In this document: piece after piece, positions 7,733 to 17,005 of the stretch
Layout of the letters: every line of letters begins with the position of its first letter
Numbering within the stretch: the first letter of the stretch is position 1
Source of the DNA: Shewanella inventionis
GTDB lineage: Bacteria > Pseudomonadota > Gammaproteobacteria > Enterobacterales > Shewanellaceae
Length of the DNA: 64,000 bases
Direction: 5' to 3'
Assembly (NCBI RefSeq): GCF_014641855.1
Contig: NZ_BMII01000012.1
Coordinates: 921-64,920 of the forward strand
The notes under the pieces: generated by a model
What the model saw: the letters and a program-made list of their open reading frames with translations, nothing else
The model's database searches: none
Told to the model about the DNA's origin: nothing
Made by a program: the position numbers and the translations under genes

Positions 7733-9457
7733 TTAAATCGGCTCTATGTAATCCACCATAAGCTGCACAGTTTGATTTCCACGAAATTCATTTACATCTA
7801 ATTTATATACAATTCTAGCTTGCTGTATCGTGGCATCTGGCCAAATGGCAAGATCGATATTAAATGCAATACCATCTAACATTAATGAACCACATGGCGT
7901 TTCAACCAGTAATTTAAGATGCTTTTCACCCACAATGCGCTGCTGAACGATATTGAAAACACCATCAAATAGCGGCTCTTCAAAAGACTGCCCCCAAGGG
8001 CCAGCATTGCGCAAAATAAACGCCGTATCAAGACAGAGCAACTCCGGAGGCAACTCGCCATCTGACATTAACTCTCCGGTCAATTGCTCGTAATCTAAAA
8101 TGTCTCGTACTGCATTATCATATGCCTGCTTAAACTGCTCAAAAGCATTAGCGTTAAGCGATAATCCAGCCGCCATAGCATGGCCACCAAATTTAATGAT
8201 CATACCAGGATACTGGCTATTAATGCGCTCAAGTAAATCTCGCATGTGCAAGCCTTTAATGGAGCGGGCAGAGCCTTTAATTTCGCCGTCACCTGCATCA
8301 GCAAATGCAATGACTGGACGGTGATAACGATCTTTAATCCGCGATGCCAAAATACCAATCACCCCTTGATGCCAATCATCTTGAAAAATAGCAATGCCCC
8401 AGGGTAAATCTTCTTCGTTAAGCGACACTTTTTGTAAACTGTTAAGTGCTTCTTGCTGCATGCCGGTTTCAAGTTCACGACGCTCTTGATTTAATCCGTC
8501 AAGCTCGGCCGCCATTCTTCTAGCTAGCATAATGTCTTCACACAATAGCGTTTCAACACCTAGCGCCATTTCATCTAAACGTCCTGCAGCATTTAACCTG
8601 GGGCCAACGGCAAAACCAAAATCTGCTGCAACGATTTTCTCAGGGTTTCGTTTAGCCACCTCTAACAATGCGGTAATACCAACTCGACAACGGCCACTTC
8701 TTACTCTCTGTAAGCCCGCATTCACTAAAATGCGATTATTGGCATCAAGTGAAACCACATCAGCAACTGTCCCTAACGCCACAATATCCAATAAAGAACC
8801 AAGGTTAGGTTCGCTAATGTGATGTTGTTGATACCAATCTCGCTTACGTAACTCTGCCCGCAAAGCTGACATTAAATAAAAAGCCACGCCAACACCTGCA
8901 ATCGATTTACTGGCAAACTCGCAACCAGGCTGATTTGGATTCACAATCACATCAGCATTAGGCAACGTAGCGCCGGGTAAATGATGGTCGGTGACCACAA
9001 CTTGCATACCTAACAACTTGGCAGCAGCAACCCCCTCAATAGATGAAATACCATTATCGACAGTAATCAATACATCTGCGGATTTAGAATAGGCAACCGC
9101 AACAATCTCAGGGCTGAGGCCATAGCCATAGTCAAAGCGATTAGGGATTAAGTAATCCACCTTGTTCGCGCCCATCATCTTTAATGCCAGCATACAAACG
9201 CTGGTTGATGTCGCGCCATCGGCATCAAAATCACCAACGATTAATATCGACTTATCTGCTGCCATTGCGTCGGCAACTAATGCTGCGGCCTCTGACAAGC
9301 CTTTCATGGTATCTGGGCGCAATAATTGGGTTAATGCTAACTCGCAATCATTTTCACGCACACCTCGACGGGCATAAAGCTGCTTTAAAAAAGGCGGGAT
9401 TGTGGCAGGTAAATGTGAATCATCAACCTGAGGACGACGGACTATTTTGTGTGACAA
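7733..9457 (-). CDS. recJ: Single-stranded-DNA-specific 5'-3' exonuclease RecJ
   Basis: Degrades single-stranded DNA in recombination (RecFOR pathway), mismatch repair and base-excision repair. The 574-residue protein matches E. coli RecJ (577) along its length. DHH-family metal motifs are intact: GDFDADG (75-81), VDNG (about 133-136) and TDHH (156-159); the DHHA1 part carries the GGHAMAAGLSL motif near residue 425. The start is a TTG at 9457: an in-frame stop lies four codons upstream, no ATG is available, and AAGG precedes it by seven bases. The order xerD-dsbC-recJ is the same as in E. coli, but a terminator separates dsbC from recJ here, and prfB/lysS do not follow. Confidence 0.96.
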   Translation of the reverse strand: MSHKIVRRPQVDDSHLPATIPPFLKQLYARRGVRENDCELALTQLLRPDTMKGLSEAAALVADAMAADKSILIVGDFDADGATSTSVCMLALKMMGANKVDYLIPNRFDYGYGLSPEIVAVAYSKSADVLITVDNGISSIEGVAAAKLLGMQVVVTDHHLPGATLPNADVIVNPNQPGCEFASKSIAGVGVAFYLMSALRAELRKRDWYQQHHISEPNLGSLLDIVALGTVADVVSLDANNRILVNAGLQRVRSGRCRVGITALLEVAKRNPEKIVAADFGFAVGPRLNAAGRLDEMALGVETLLCEDIMLARRMAAELDGLNQERRELETGMQQEALNSLQKVSLNEEDLPWGIAIFQDDWHQGVIGILASRIKDRYHRPVIAFADAGDGEIKGSARSIKGLHMRDLLERINSQYPGMIIKFGGHAMAAGLSLNANAFEQFKQAYDNAVRDILDYEQLTGELMSDGELPPELLCLDTAFILRNAGPWGQSFEEPLFDGVFNIVQQRIVGEKHLKLLVETPCGSLMLDGIAFNIDLAIWPDATIQQARIVYKLDVNEFRGNQTVQLMVDYIEPI

Positions 9458-9566
9458 AAGGCAACCTTAATCTAACAGTAATTGGTTCGCTCAGCTCAAA
9501 AATCAAATGATAATCCAATAACAAGCTGGTTTGTTTGGCTCACTTAATTTACCTGACTTGAGGTAC

Positions 9567-9595
9567 AAATAAAAAGGTGAGCCTGAGCTCACCTT
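9567..9595 (-). terminator. Terminator of dsbC
   Basis: AAGGTGAGC and GCTCACCTT (9574-9582 and 9587-9595) form a perfect 9-bp stem with a 4-base loop; on the minus strand a T-run follows. It lies between the dsbC stop and the recJ start, so recJ probably needs its own promoter or read-through. Confidence 0.88.
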
Positions 9596-9633
9596 AGATT
9601 TTACGCTGTAAATATTGTATTGACGATAATGAA

Positions 9634-10362
9634 TTATAAATTTGATTCAATCGTGCGTAATAGATCTGCAGGAGATTGATAACCTGGCACCATGGTGCCA
9701 TTTTCTAGTATCAGTGCTGGCGTACCATTAATGCCAAAAGACATACCTAATTGATACTGCTTGGTAATATCAACATCACAGCTTGCCGCTTTAACATTGC
9801 CACCATTTTTGGCCTCTGTCATCGCTTTTAATGGATCTTTTGCACACCACACAGCTTGCATTTCATCGGCATTTGCAGAAGGTATTCCAGCTCGTGGGTA
9901 TGCTAAGTAGCGCACTGTTATGCCTAAATCGTTATAACCTTGCATTTGATTGTGCAGCTTACGACAGTAGCCACAATCAACGTCAGTAAACACTGTCACA
10001 ACGTGTTTCTCATCTTTTGCCTTGTACACTAGCATGTCTTTTTCTATAGGCTTAAGCATTGCTAAACGAGGTCCGGCAAGTGCCGCTTCAGTTAAGTTTT
10101 TCATGCCCTGCTTCATATCATATAAATTACCATGAAATAGCTTGCTGCCATCTTTAGTCACATATAACACACCACGATCAGTAAAGACTTGATACAAACC
10201 ATCTACAGGAGAAGGTTGGATCAATGAGACATTCACCCCTAAGGTATCGCTTAGAGTTTGTTTTAACACTGATTCATTTGATACATCGGTTGCTGGTGCA
10301 GCAAACACGGTAGGAGCAATAACAAGACTGGCAACGAGGGCAAATGCTTTGGTTAACTTCAT
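9634..10362 (-). CDS. dsbC: Thiol:disulfide interchange protein DsbC (periplasmic disulfide isomerase)
   Basis: Periplasmic V-shaped dimer that reshuffles wrong disulfides; normally kept reduced by DsbD. The 242-residue precursor has a signal peptide (1-21, cleavage after VFA-A), an N-terminal dimerisation domain and a thioredoxin-like domain with active site C130-G-Y-C133 in the context FTDVDCGYCRKLH. A second Cys pair (in VWCAKD and AASCDVD) corresponds to the structural disulfide of E. coli DsbC. A cis-proline loop GTPAL is visible. The ATG at 10362 was chosen because it begins the signal peptide and has TAGGAA upstream; a longer in-frame reading would disrupt the signal. Located between xerD and recJ as in E. 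coli. Confidence 0.95.
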   Translation of the reverse strand: MKLTKAFALVASLVIAPTVFAAPATDVSNESVLKQTLSDTLGVNVSLIQPSPVDGLYQVFTDRGVLYVTKDGSKLFHGNLYDMKQGMKNLTEAALAGPRLAMLKPIEKDMLVYKAKDEKHVVTVFTDVDCGYCRKLHNQMQGYNDLGITVRYLAYPRAGIPSANADEMQAVWCAKDPLKAMTEAKNGGNVKAASCDVDITKQYQLGMSFGINGTPALILENGTMVPGYQSPADLLRTIESNL

Positions 10363-10494
10363 GATAATTCCTAAATTACACGGGTTCAAAATGAATAGAC
10401 CCGACTTCGTAAGCAAAACTTACAGATTTAATTCCTGTAACGCAACTAATACCGAGCATCTTAAATGTAAGGATTTGAAAGCTCACCGCAACTA

Positions 10495-11400
10495 CTATCC
10501 ACGGGGATGATGCTGGCTATGCAATTGTTGTAATCGCACTTTAGCCACATGGGTATATATTTGCGTTGTAGACAAATCACTGTGGCCCAATAACAATTGT
10601 ACCACACGTAAATCCGCACCATGATTGAGCAAATGAGTCGCAAAAGCATGGCGCAGTGTATGTGGGGACAAATGACAAGTAATCCCAGCCCTTGCAGCAT
10701 AAAGCTTAATACGATGCCAAAAGGTTTGCCTGGTCATCATTTGCCCACGACGTGATGGAAACACCACATCTGACTGCTTCATGTTTAATAACTCACCACG
10801 AGCAAAACGCATATATCGCTCAACTTCGGCAACCGCCAACTCGCCAAGCGGAACCAATCGCTCTTTCCCGCCTTTTCCCACCACCCGAACCAACCCTTGT
10901 CGCAGACTGATTTGCTCCATTGTTAAACTCACTAATTCGGTTACGCGTAATCCCGTCGCATACAAGAGTTCCAACATAGCTTTATCGCGACATTCTAGCG
11001 GATCGTCACTATTAGGTTCAGCCAACAAACTGTCAATTTGAGCTTCAGACAACGAGTCGGGTAACTGGCGCGACAATTTGGGAGATTTAATCAGTGCAGT
11101 GGGGTCATGGCTCACAAGTTTATTTACCAATAAATAAGCATAAAAACGCCGTAAACTGCTCATCATCCTGGCTGTACTGCTTTTGGCAAAGTGTTGTTCA
11201 AAACGGATGCTTAAATAATCGCGTAGCATGTCTTGGTTAACCGTAAGTAACTCCCCACCTTGAGACAACACAAAGCGCTCTACATGCTGCAAGTCAGTTC
11301 GATAAGAAGCCAAGGTATTATCACTTAAGCCTTTTGTTGACCAAAGGTCGTCCAAAAACTGGTTAATTAGCGGATTGGGTTGATAAGCAGGTTTTGTCAA
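10495..11400 (-). CDS. xerD: Site-specific tyrosine recombinase XerD
   Basis: With XerC it resolves chromosome dimers at dif. The 301-residue protein has the N-terminal SAM-like core-binding domain (about 7-90) and the catalytic domain with all six conserved residues: R152 (ATGLRVTEL), K176 (GKGGKE), H247 and R250 (HTLRH), H273 (LGHSD) and the nucleophile Y282 (TQIYTHV). LLGHSDLSTTQIYTHV is the XerD-type end. It is upstream of dsbC and recJ in the conserved order. I see no dif site in this window. Confidence 0.95.
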   Translation of the reverse strand: MTKPAYQPNPLINQFLDDLWSTKGLSDNTLASYRTDLQHVERFVLSQGGELLTVNQDMLRDYLSIRFEQHFAKSSTARMMSSLRRFYAYLLVNKLVSHDPTALIKSPKLSRQLPDSLSEAQIDSLLAEPNSDDPLECRDKAMLELLYATGLRVTELVSLTMEQISLRQGLVRVVGKGGKERLVPLGELAVAEVERYMRFARGELLNMKQSDVVFPSRRGQMMTRQTFWHRIKLYAARAGITCHLSPHTLRHAFATHLLNHGADLRVVQLLLGHSDLSTTQIYTHVAKVRLQQLHSQHHPRG

Positions 11401-11420
11401 AATAAATTCTCAATCACTCA

Positions 11421-11458
11421 TAAAAAACGACGTTAGATAAAATATCATAACGTCGTTT
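11421..11458 (-). terminator. Terminator of brnQ
   Basis: AAACGACGTTA and TAACGTCGTTT (11425-11435 and 11448-11458) form an 11-bp stem with a 12-base loop. A T-run follows on the minus strand. It lies between brnQ and the xerD start. Confidence 0.85.
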
Positions 11459-11549
11459 GTTTTACTGTTAATTAGCGCCTGTTGAGCACTCAACCTGATG
11501 TTGAAACCCAAATAAGCCTTAACGTAAGCAGAGCGGTGACTTGCTTAAA

Positions 11550-12875
11550 CTATGCTGTAACCGCTTTATTTTTAGGAATAAACAAACACACAATAGCAGT
11601 AACAACTGTGGGTAGTAACCACGCCACACCTTCTTTATGTAAGGGCATAAAATCAAGAAAGCTCATGTCCATACCCGCGGTTTGCAAACCATCAAAAATA
11701 CCAAAAAACAGCGCTACACTTAAAATCACTCGATGCGAAAAAGCAGGACGAGCAAAACGCTCAGTTAAAAATGTCACTAACACTAAAGCAATCGCAACCG
11801 GGTAAATGGTCATCAATACCGGAATACTAATACTGATTAACTGCGCTAAACCAACGTTCGCCACAGTGGCACAAATGCAGCTAAGTACTACAACTAGCAA
11901 TTTATATGACAAACTTGGCATAAGTTCATTGAAAAACTCAGCACATGCAGTGACTAAGCCCACCGCCGTGGTTAAACACGCTAAGGTCACAACTGTTGAC
12001 AACAATAGCGTACCTAAGCTGCCAAAATGATGTGTTACATAGTTTGTTAAAATTTGGCCACCATTATCAGCGCCAATGGCAAAGTCACCGGCCGATGCAC
12101 CAAGATAAAATAACGATACATAAACAAATGCTAGGCCACCTGCGGCAATAAAAGCTGCACGAACTAAATACTTAGTTTGATCAGCAGCGTCATTTACCCC
12201 TTTCTTACGCAGCAAATCAATAATCAACATACCAAACATCAAAGATGCCAGTGTGTCCATGGTGTTATAGCCTTCAATAATCCCTTTAGTCAGCGGGCTA
12301 TTGATGTACTCTCCAACGGGCTGATTGACTTCAAACCCAGGTAAAATGATGACTGAACTGGCTAATCCAACTAATAATAATATTAATACCGGCGTGAGCA
12401 CCTTACCCACGTTATCCAATAACTTGCCTGGGAATAATGACAAAAACATCACGATAGCGAAAAACACTAAAGTGTAAATAAGCTGCGCGATGTTAAACTC
12501 TTTACCACCAAGCATCATCAACGCATCAGGATTACTGATAAACGGCCGAGCGCCAATTTCAAATGCCACCAACCCCGTTCGTGGTGCCGCAAATGCTGGC
12601 CCAATAATAATGTAAATTGCAATTGCCAACGCAGTGGCGGCAAAAGCGGGCAATAACGCCATCACTTTACCGTTTGCTTTAGCAACGGCAATTAAGCCAA
12701 TTAATGGCATACCTACTGCGGTAATCAAAAAGCCCAGCATGGCAAACGACATGTTCTCGCCTGCCAACATGCCAGCAAATGGAGGAAAAATTAAGTTACC
12801 TGCGCCCAAAAAAAACGCAAAGGTCATAAACCCTAACCCTACGGTATCGGTCACACTCATCTTGGTTGTTTGCAC
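11550..12875 (-). CDS. brnQ: Branched-chain amino acid transport system II carrier protein (LIVCS family)
   Basis: Sodium- or proton-coupled uptake of leucine, isoleucine and valine across the inner membrane. The 441-residue protein has about 12 hydrophobic segments and the LIVCS family opening (GFMTFAFFLGAGNLIFPPFAG), plus a TAVGL(V/I)TACAEFF segment near residue 310. The start is a GTG at 12875 preceded by AGAGG six bases away; the ATG five codons downstream lacks a ribosome-binding site. It is a single-gene unit with its own terminator. Confidence 0.92.
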   Translation of the reverse strand: MQTTKMSVTDTVGLGFMTFAFFLGAGNLIFPPFAGMLAGENMSFAMLGFLITAVGMPLIGLIAVAKANGKVMALLPAFAATALAIAIYIIIGPAFAAPRTGLVAFEIGARPFISNPDALMMLGGKEFNIAQLIYTLVFFAIVMFLSLFPGKLLDNVGKVLTPVLILLLVGLASSVIILPGFEVNQPVGEYINSPLTKGIIEGYNTMDTLASLMFGMLIIDLLRKKGVNDAADQTKYLVRAAFIAAGGLAFVYVSLFYLGASAGDFAIGADNGGQILTNYVTHHFGSLGTLLLSTVVTLACLTTAVGLVTACAEFFNELMPSLSYKLLVVVLSCICATVANVGLAQLISISIPVLMTIYPVAIALVLVTFLTERFARPAFSHRVILSVALFFGIFDGLQTAGMDMSFLDFMPLHKEGVAWLLPTVVTAIVCLFIPKNKAVTA

Positions 12876-13354
12876 TACTCGCCTCTTTTTATTGTTATGT
12901 TTTTTAACAAACCTAATTGATTACGGCATAATTAGCTACTATTGACCAGAATGCTGCCAATTTTTGTAAAGTTAAAAATACACTCGTAAATTGTAAATTT
13001 TGCTTTAACCGTTAACAAAAATGAGTACAAAGCCCGGTTTTATTCGCTACATCCTTGTCAAAATAGCTGAACTTAGACTTTTTACTCAGTTTTACTGATT
13101 AAAATCGGCCAAACTAATATCAAACAACGCCAAACCACACAAGCTTTAGCCCGCAAAAAAATAAAAAAAAGCGTTTTATGATTAAATTATGTCAACCCTT
13201 GTGTACATATTAGCCAAGTCATTATATTTAGTTCATTTTTGTATAACAAAATATCAACCATTTATCGTAGAAAATATTTAACCGACGACATCATTGATTA
13301 AAGCGATTATGATCTCAGCTAACTTATTTAATAACCTGCCATCACAACAACTTT
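12876..13354. other. Divergent intergenic region brnQ / trmN, no gene seen
   Basis: About 480 AT-rich bases between two divergent genes. It contains A-runs (near 13158-13170) and must carry both promoters, but I see no strong -35/-10 pair, operator palindrome or RNA-like hairpin I would defend. Confidence 0.5.
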
Positions 13355-14107
13355 ATGCCTTTTACGTTTAAACAATTTCATATCGATGACGCAGCTTGTG
13401 GGATGGCAGTAAGTACAGATGCCGTTATTCTTGGGGCCTGGGCTGAATTAACTCAAGCTGAGCATATATTAGATATTGGTGCAGGCAGTGGCTTACTCAG
13501 TTTAATGGCGGCACAACGCAGCCTTGATCACGCTAACATTACTGCTGTTGAAATTGACAATGCGGCAGCCCACGCTTGCAAACATAACATTGAACAAAGC
13601 CCTTGGCCTGAAAAAGTCCGGTTATTTCACGGAGCTATTCAAGACTTTCAGCAGCAGTTTAATGACAGTACTAAGCCTTTATTTGACCACATTATTTGTA
13701 ATCCACCTTATTTTGAGCAAGGTACTCAAGCCAAAAATGCGGCTCGAGCAGATGCCAGACACACCAATACCTTGTCATTTTCAGCATTACAGCAAGCAAT
13801 AAGTCAACTGTTAGCACCTAAAGGCAATACCAGTATCATTTTGCCACAACAAAGTTTAGCCAGCTTTATATCGCAACTGGACGGCCATAAATTGTATGTG
13901 GCAAAACACTTAGAAATCATCAGCGTAGAGGGCAAGGTGCCTAATCGTTCGATTTTGGTTATTCAACACACACCATTAACCGCAGATCAGCAACACCAAA
14001 ATAAACTCTGCCAAACTGAATACCTGCAAATGGCGATTCGCAATAAACAAGGCGAGTATAGCCAGACGATGATAGAATTATGCCGCCCTTTTTACTTAAA
14101 GCTTTAG
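13355..14107 (+). CDS. trmN: tRNA1(Val) (adenine(37)-N6)-methyltransferase
   Basis: Methylates N6 of A37 next to the anticodon of tRNA-Val (E. coli YfiC/TrmN6). The 250-residue Rossmann-fold methyltransferase has the SAM-binding motif LDIGAGSGLLSLM (about 40-52), an acidic loop VEID and the N6-adenine catalytic motif NPPYF. The opening FTFKQFHIDDAACGMAVSTDAVILGAW follows YfiC. The start ATG at 13355 has no clear ribosome-binding site. srmB follows 53 bases downstream; in E. coli the same two genes are also neighbours, but divergent. Confidence 0.93.
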   Translation: MPFTFKQFHIDDAACGMAVSTDAVILGAWAELTQAEHILDIGAGSGLLSLMAAQRSLDHANITAVEIDNAAAHACKHNIEQSPWPEKVRLFHGAIQDFQQQFNDSTKPLFDHIICNPPYFEQGTQAKNAARADARHTNTLSFSALQQAISQLLAPKGNTSIILPQQSLASFISQLDGHKLYVAKHLEIISVEGKVPNRSILVIQHTPLTADQQHQNKLCQTEYLQMAIRNKQGEYSQTMIELCRPFYLKL

Positions 14108-14160
14108 CCTGCTCATTAGGTCAGCTATAATACTCAACTATTTTTCAGCGAGACCAGTGC

Positions 14161-15381
14161 ATGCAATTTGAAGATTTCCAGCTAGACCCTAGCTTATTAG
14201 AGTCACTCAAGGCCATGGGACACAACAGCCCAACCACGATTCAACAACAAACTATTCCATTGGCCATGGATCAGCGGGATATTTTAGCGCGTGCGCCAAC
14301 TGGCACCGGTAAAACTGCCAGTTTTTTACTGCCTGCATTACAGCATTTAATTGACTTTCCTCGTCGCTTTGAAGGTCAGGCACGTATTTTGGTTTTAACA
14401 CCAACGCGAGAACTTGCCAGTCAAATTCACCGTTATGCCTGCCACTTAGCCACAGGGCTTGATTTCAATATTGCCATCATTACCGGTGGTGTACCTTACG
14501 GCCCGCAAGAAGAAGCGCTAGAAGATAACATCGACTTGCTTATCGCCACTCCTGGGCGGTTGATGGAATACCTAGATAAAGATAAATTCGATGCAACTGA
14601 AGTTGAAATTTTAATCATCGATGAAGCTGACCGTATGCTCGATATGGGCTTTTCATCTGTGGTGCAAACCATTGCGATTGAGGCTCAAGGTCGTAAGCAA
14701 AACATGTTGTTTTCGGCCACGCTAGAAGGTAATGGCGTAAACCGTTTTGCCAGAGAGCTGCTAAACGATCCTGTGATGATTGATGTTGAATCCCCAAGAA
14801 GCGAAAAAGCCAAAGTGCATCAATGGATCCACCTTGCTGATGACAGTGCACACAAATTTGCTTTGCTTTGCCACATTCTGCGTCAAGAAAACGTTAAGCG
14901 TGCCATCGTGTTTGTTAAAACCCGTGAAATCGTGGCCAGCTTAGAAGGGCAATTACTTAAAGCCAATATTCCATGTGCTTTTATGCGTGGTGATATGGAA
15001 CAGAAAAAACGCTTTCAAGCCTTAGGTCGTTTTTCAAAAGGCGAAGTCAACGTATTGTTAGCAACAGACGTAGCGGCTCGCGGTATTGATATCGATGATA
15101 TTACTCATGTAATTAACTTTGACATGCCCCGCTCAGCCGATGCGTACGTTCACCGCATTGGTCGTACCGCACGAGCTGGCGCAAAAGGGACAGCAATATC
15201 TTTAGTTGAAGCTCACGACATGCGTATAGTGTCTAAAATTGAACGTTACATCGAACTGCCACTTAAGCGTCGTGTGATTGAAGAACTTCGTCCAAAGCAC
15301 AAAGAAGCAAAAGTGCCGGGCAAGAAAAAGGCAAATGCCAAAGACGCAAAAGTAAAGTCAAAGAAATTTAAGAAAAAGTAA
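14161..15381 (+). CDS. srmB: ATP-dependent RNA helicase SrmB (DEAD-box)
   Basis: DEAD-box helicase that helps early assembly of the 50S ribosomal subunit. The 406-residue protein has the two RecA-like domains with all motifs: Q motif, APTGTGKT (motif I), PTRELA (Ia), GRLM, IDEADRMLDMGF (II), SAT (III), ATDVAARGID (V) and HRIGRTARAG (VI). SrmB-specific stretches such as HQW-x(4)-DD-x(3)-K and SLVEAHD match E. coli SrmB. The C-terminal tail after about residue 380 is lysine-rich, shorter than in E. coli (444 residues) but of the same RNA-binding character. Linkage with trmN supports the assignment. Confidence 0.93.
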   Translation: MQFEDFQLDPSLLESLKAMGHNSPTTIQQQTIPLAMDQRDILARAPTGTGKTASFLLPALQHLIDFPRRFEGQARILVLTPTRELASQIHRYACHLATGLDFNIAIITGGVPYGPQEEALEDNIDLLIATPGRLMEYLDKDKFDATEVEILIIDEADRMLDMGFSSVVQTIAIEAQGRKQNMLFSATLEGNGVNRFARELLNDPVMIDVESPRSEKAKVHQWIHLADDSAHKFALLCHILRQENVKRAIVFVKTREIVASLEGQLLKANIPCAFMRGDMEQKKRFQALGRFSKGEVNVLLATDVAARGIDIDDITHVINFDMPRSADAYVHRIGRTARAGAKGTAISLVEAHDMRIVSKIERYIELPLKRRVIEELRPKHKEAKVPGKKKANAKDAKVKSKKFKKK

Positions 15382-15398
15382 TTTTAAAATTTATCCAT

Positions 15399-15431
15399 AA
15401 AAAGCGAATTATTGATTAATTCGCTTTTTTT
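15399..15431 (+). terminator. Terminator of srmB
   Basis: AAAGCGAATT and AATTCGCTTT (15401-15410 and 15418-15427) form a perfect 10-bp stem followed by further T. It lies 19 bases past the srmB stop. Confidence 0.88.
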
Positions 15432-15789
15432 ATCGCTAAAGCAATATAAATCACAATTAACTAGATGTCATACGGCTAAAAACGTCAAGAAATGTAAAGA
15501 TCTGCGCAAAAAACACCCAGTAAAATCACCTGCATAACCACATGATAAATAGAACTAAATCTACAAAAGGCAAACTTGCCCTCGACAACAAACATGCACA
15601 AAAGCAGCATTAAATAATTTCAGCATTAAAAATGCCAAGTTGAAACATTTTATTTACATCAATCTATTTAGATCAACCCCAGAGTCTGTTAATTTAGAGG
15701 CAATGAGTAATAAAAATAATCTGAATTAACAAGTTAGCCAACGTAGTTAACTGTCTTTAGCATTAAAAAAGCATGGATACGCAATAAAA
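15432..15789. other. Intergenic region upstream of the RND operon, no gene seen
   Basis: About 360 AT-rich bases between the srmB terminator and the efflux operon. It must carry the operon promoter. No adjacent regulator gene and no convincing palindromic operator are visible. Confidence 0.5.
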
Positions 15790-17004
15790 ATGATGAAAAA
15801 AATAAAAATCATACTAAGAAGATTGTCACCCCTCCTAATTGTTATTGTATTTGCCGGTTTAGCCAAAGTGCTAATAAACAGCCAAGAAGCACCTGAGCAA
15901 AAAGATGAGCCAATCAGCGTGCCCATTATTGATGTTCAAACTGTCGTGCCACAAACCTTATCACTAAATTTGCCATCTTATGGTGTAGTTAATCCAAAAT
16001 ATAAAACGCAATTAGTGACCGAAGTGCAAGGCCGCATGATTAACATATCGCCACAGTTTGTTGCTGGGGGAGTCGTTAAACAAGGCGAACAATTGGCCAT
16101 TATCGAACCCTCAGATTATGAAGCCGATCTTATCCAAGCAGAAGCGACATTGGCACAAGCAACTGCTGCATTAAATGAAGAAAAAGCCCGTGGCGAAGTC
16201 GCCAAGATTGAATTTAAAGGGTTCACTAACGGTGTTCCTCCAGAGCTTGGATTACGTATTCCGCAGCTCAAGAAAGAGCAAGCCAATGTGAAATATGCCC
16301 AAGCCGCATTAGCGCGAGCCAAACGAAACTTAGAACGTACCGTTATTCGAGCACCGTTTGATGGCATCATCAAAGCGCGCAATGTCGACTTAGGTCAATA
16401 CGTTACCTTAGGTACCAATCTTGGGGAGCTTTACGACACCAGTATTGCCGAAATAAGACTACCATTGGCAAATGAAGACCTCGCCTATTTAGAATCGGTC
16501 GATAATCCAGACACCAATGTAACACTCACCGCTCAACTTGCAGGTAAACAAGTCACCTGGCAGGGTAATATTGTTCGCAGCGAAAATGTCATCGATGAAC
16601 AAACCCGCATGGTTTACCTGGTGGCTGAAATTCGCGACCCTTATCTTCGTAACACCAAAACCTCTGGTCAATTACCCTTAAAATACGGCAGCTTTGTTAA
16701 TGCGGTTATTACCGGTAAAACAGTTGATGAGGTTGTTAAACTCCCTCGTCACGTAGTACGTAATGGTCAAGTCGCTGTCGTCAGTGACGACAATATAATT
16801 GAAATGCGCACAGTCAATGTGATCCGTTCAGACGTGAGTTCTATCTATATTCAAGGCAGCTTTAAAGCAAATGAGCGCGTATCGATCACCAGCGTCAACA
16901 GCTTAAACTCTGGTCAAGCTATTAAAGTGTTGGGTGAAAAGGCTAAAAAGCCAAACGAGCCAGTTGATACCGACGCCCAAGCAGCGACAAAAGCAGGTGA
17001 ATAA
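15790..17004 (+). CDS. RND efflux system, periplasmic adaptor (membrane fusion) subunit
   Basis: Links an inner-membrane RND pump to an outer-membrane channel. The 404-residue protein has an N-terminal membrane anchor (about 12-28) in place of a lipobox, then the HlyD/AcrA order of domains: barrel-sandwich (lipoyl) halves around residues 75-105 and 185-205, an alanine-rich coiled-coil hairpin between them (GEQLAIIEPSDYEADLIQAEATL onward), and a C-terminal beta-barrel with RAPFDGIIKARNVDLGQYV. The pump gene starts one base after its stop. No outer-membrane TolC-type gene is adjacent, so a channel encoded elsewhere is probably used. Substrate unknown. Confidence 0.9.
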   Translation: MMKKIKIILRRLSPLLIVIVFAGLAKVLINSQEAPEQKDEPISVPIIDVQTVVPQTLSLNLPSYGVVNPKYKTQLVTEVQGRMINISPQFVAGGVVKQGEQLAIIEPSDYEADLIQAEATLAQATAALNEEKARGEVAKIEFKGFTNGVPPELGLRIPQLKKEQANVKYAQAALARAKRNLERTVIRAPFDGIIKARNVDLGQYVTLGTNLGELYDTSIAEIRLPLANEDLAYLESVDNPDTNVTLTAQLAGKQVTWQGNIVRSENVIDEQTRMVYLVAEIRDPYLRNTKTSGQLPLKYGSFVNAVITGKTVDEVVKLPRHVVRNGQVAVVSDDNIIEMRTVNVIRSDVSSIYIQGSFKANERVSITSVNSLNSGQAIKVLGEKAKKPNEPVDTDAQAATKAGE

Positions 17005-17005
17005 C

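Noticed and set aside
9184..9510. A 108-codon open frame antisense to the start of recJ
   Set aside because: It is explained by the complement of the recJ coding sequence and lacks a ribosome-binding site.
10495..11400. Mobile-element integrase
   Set aside because: The recombinase has the XerD sequence features and lies in the conserved xerD-dsbC-recJ order, so it is the chromosomal housekeeping enzyme.
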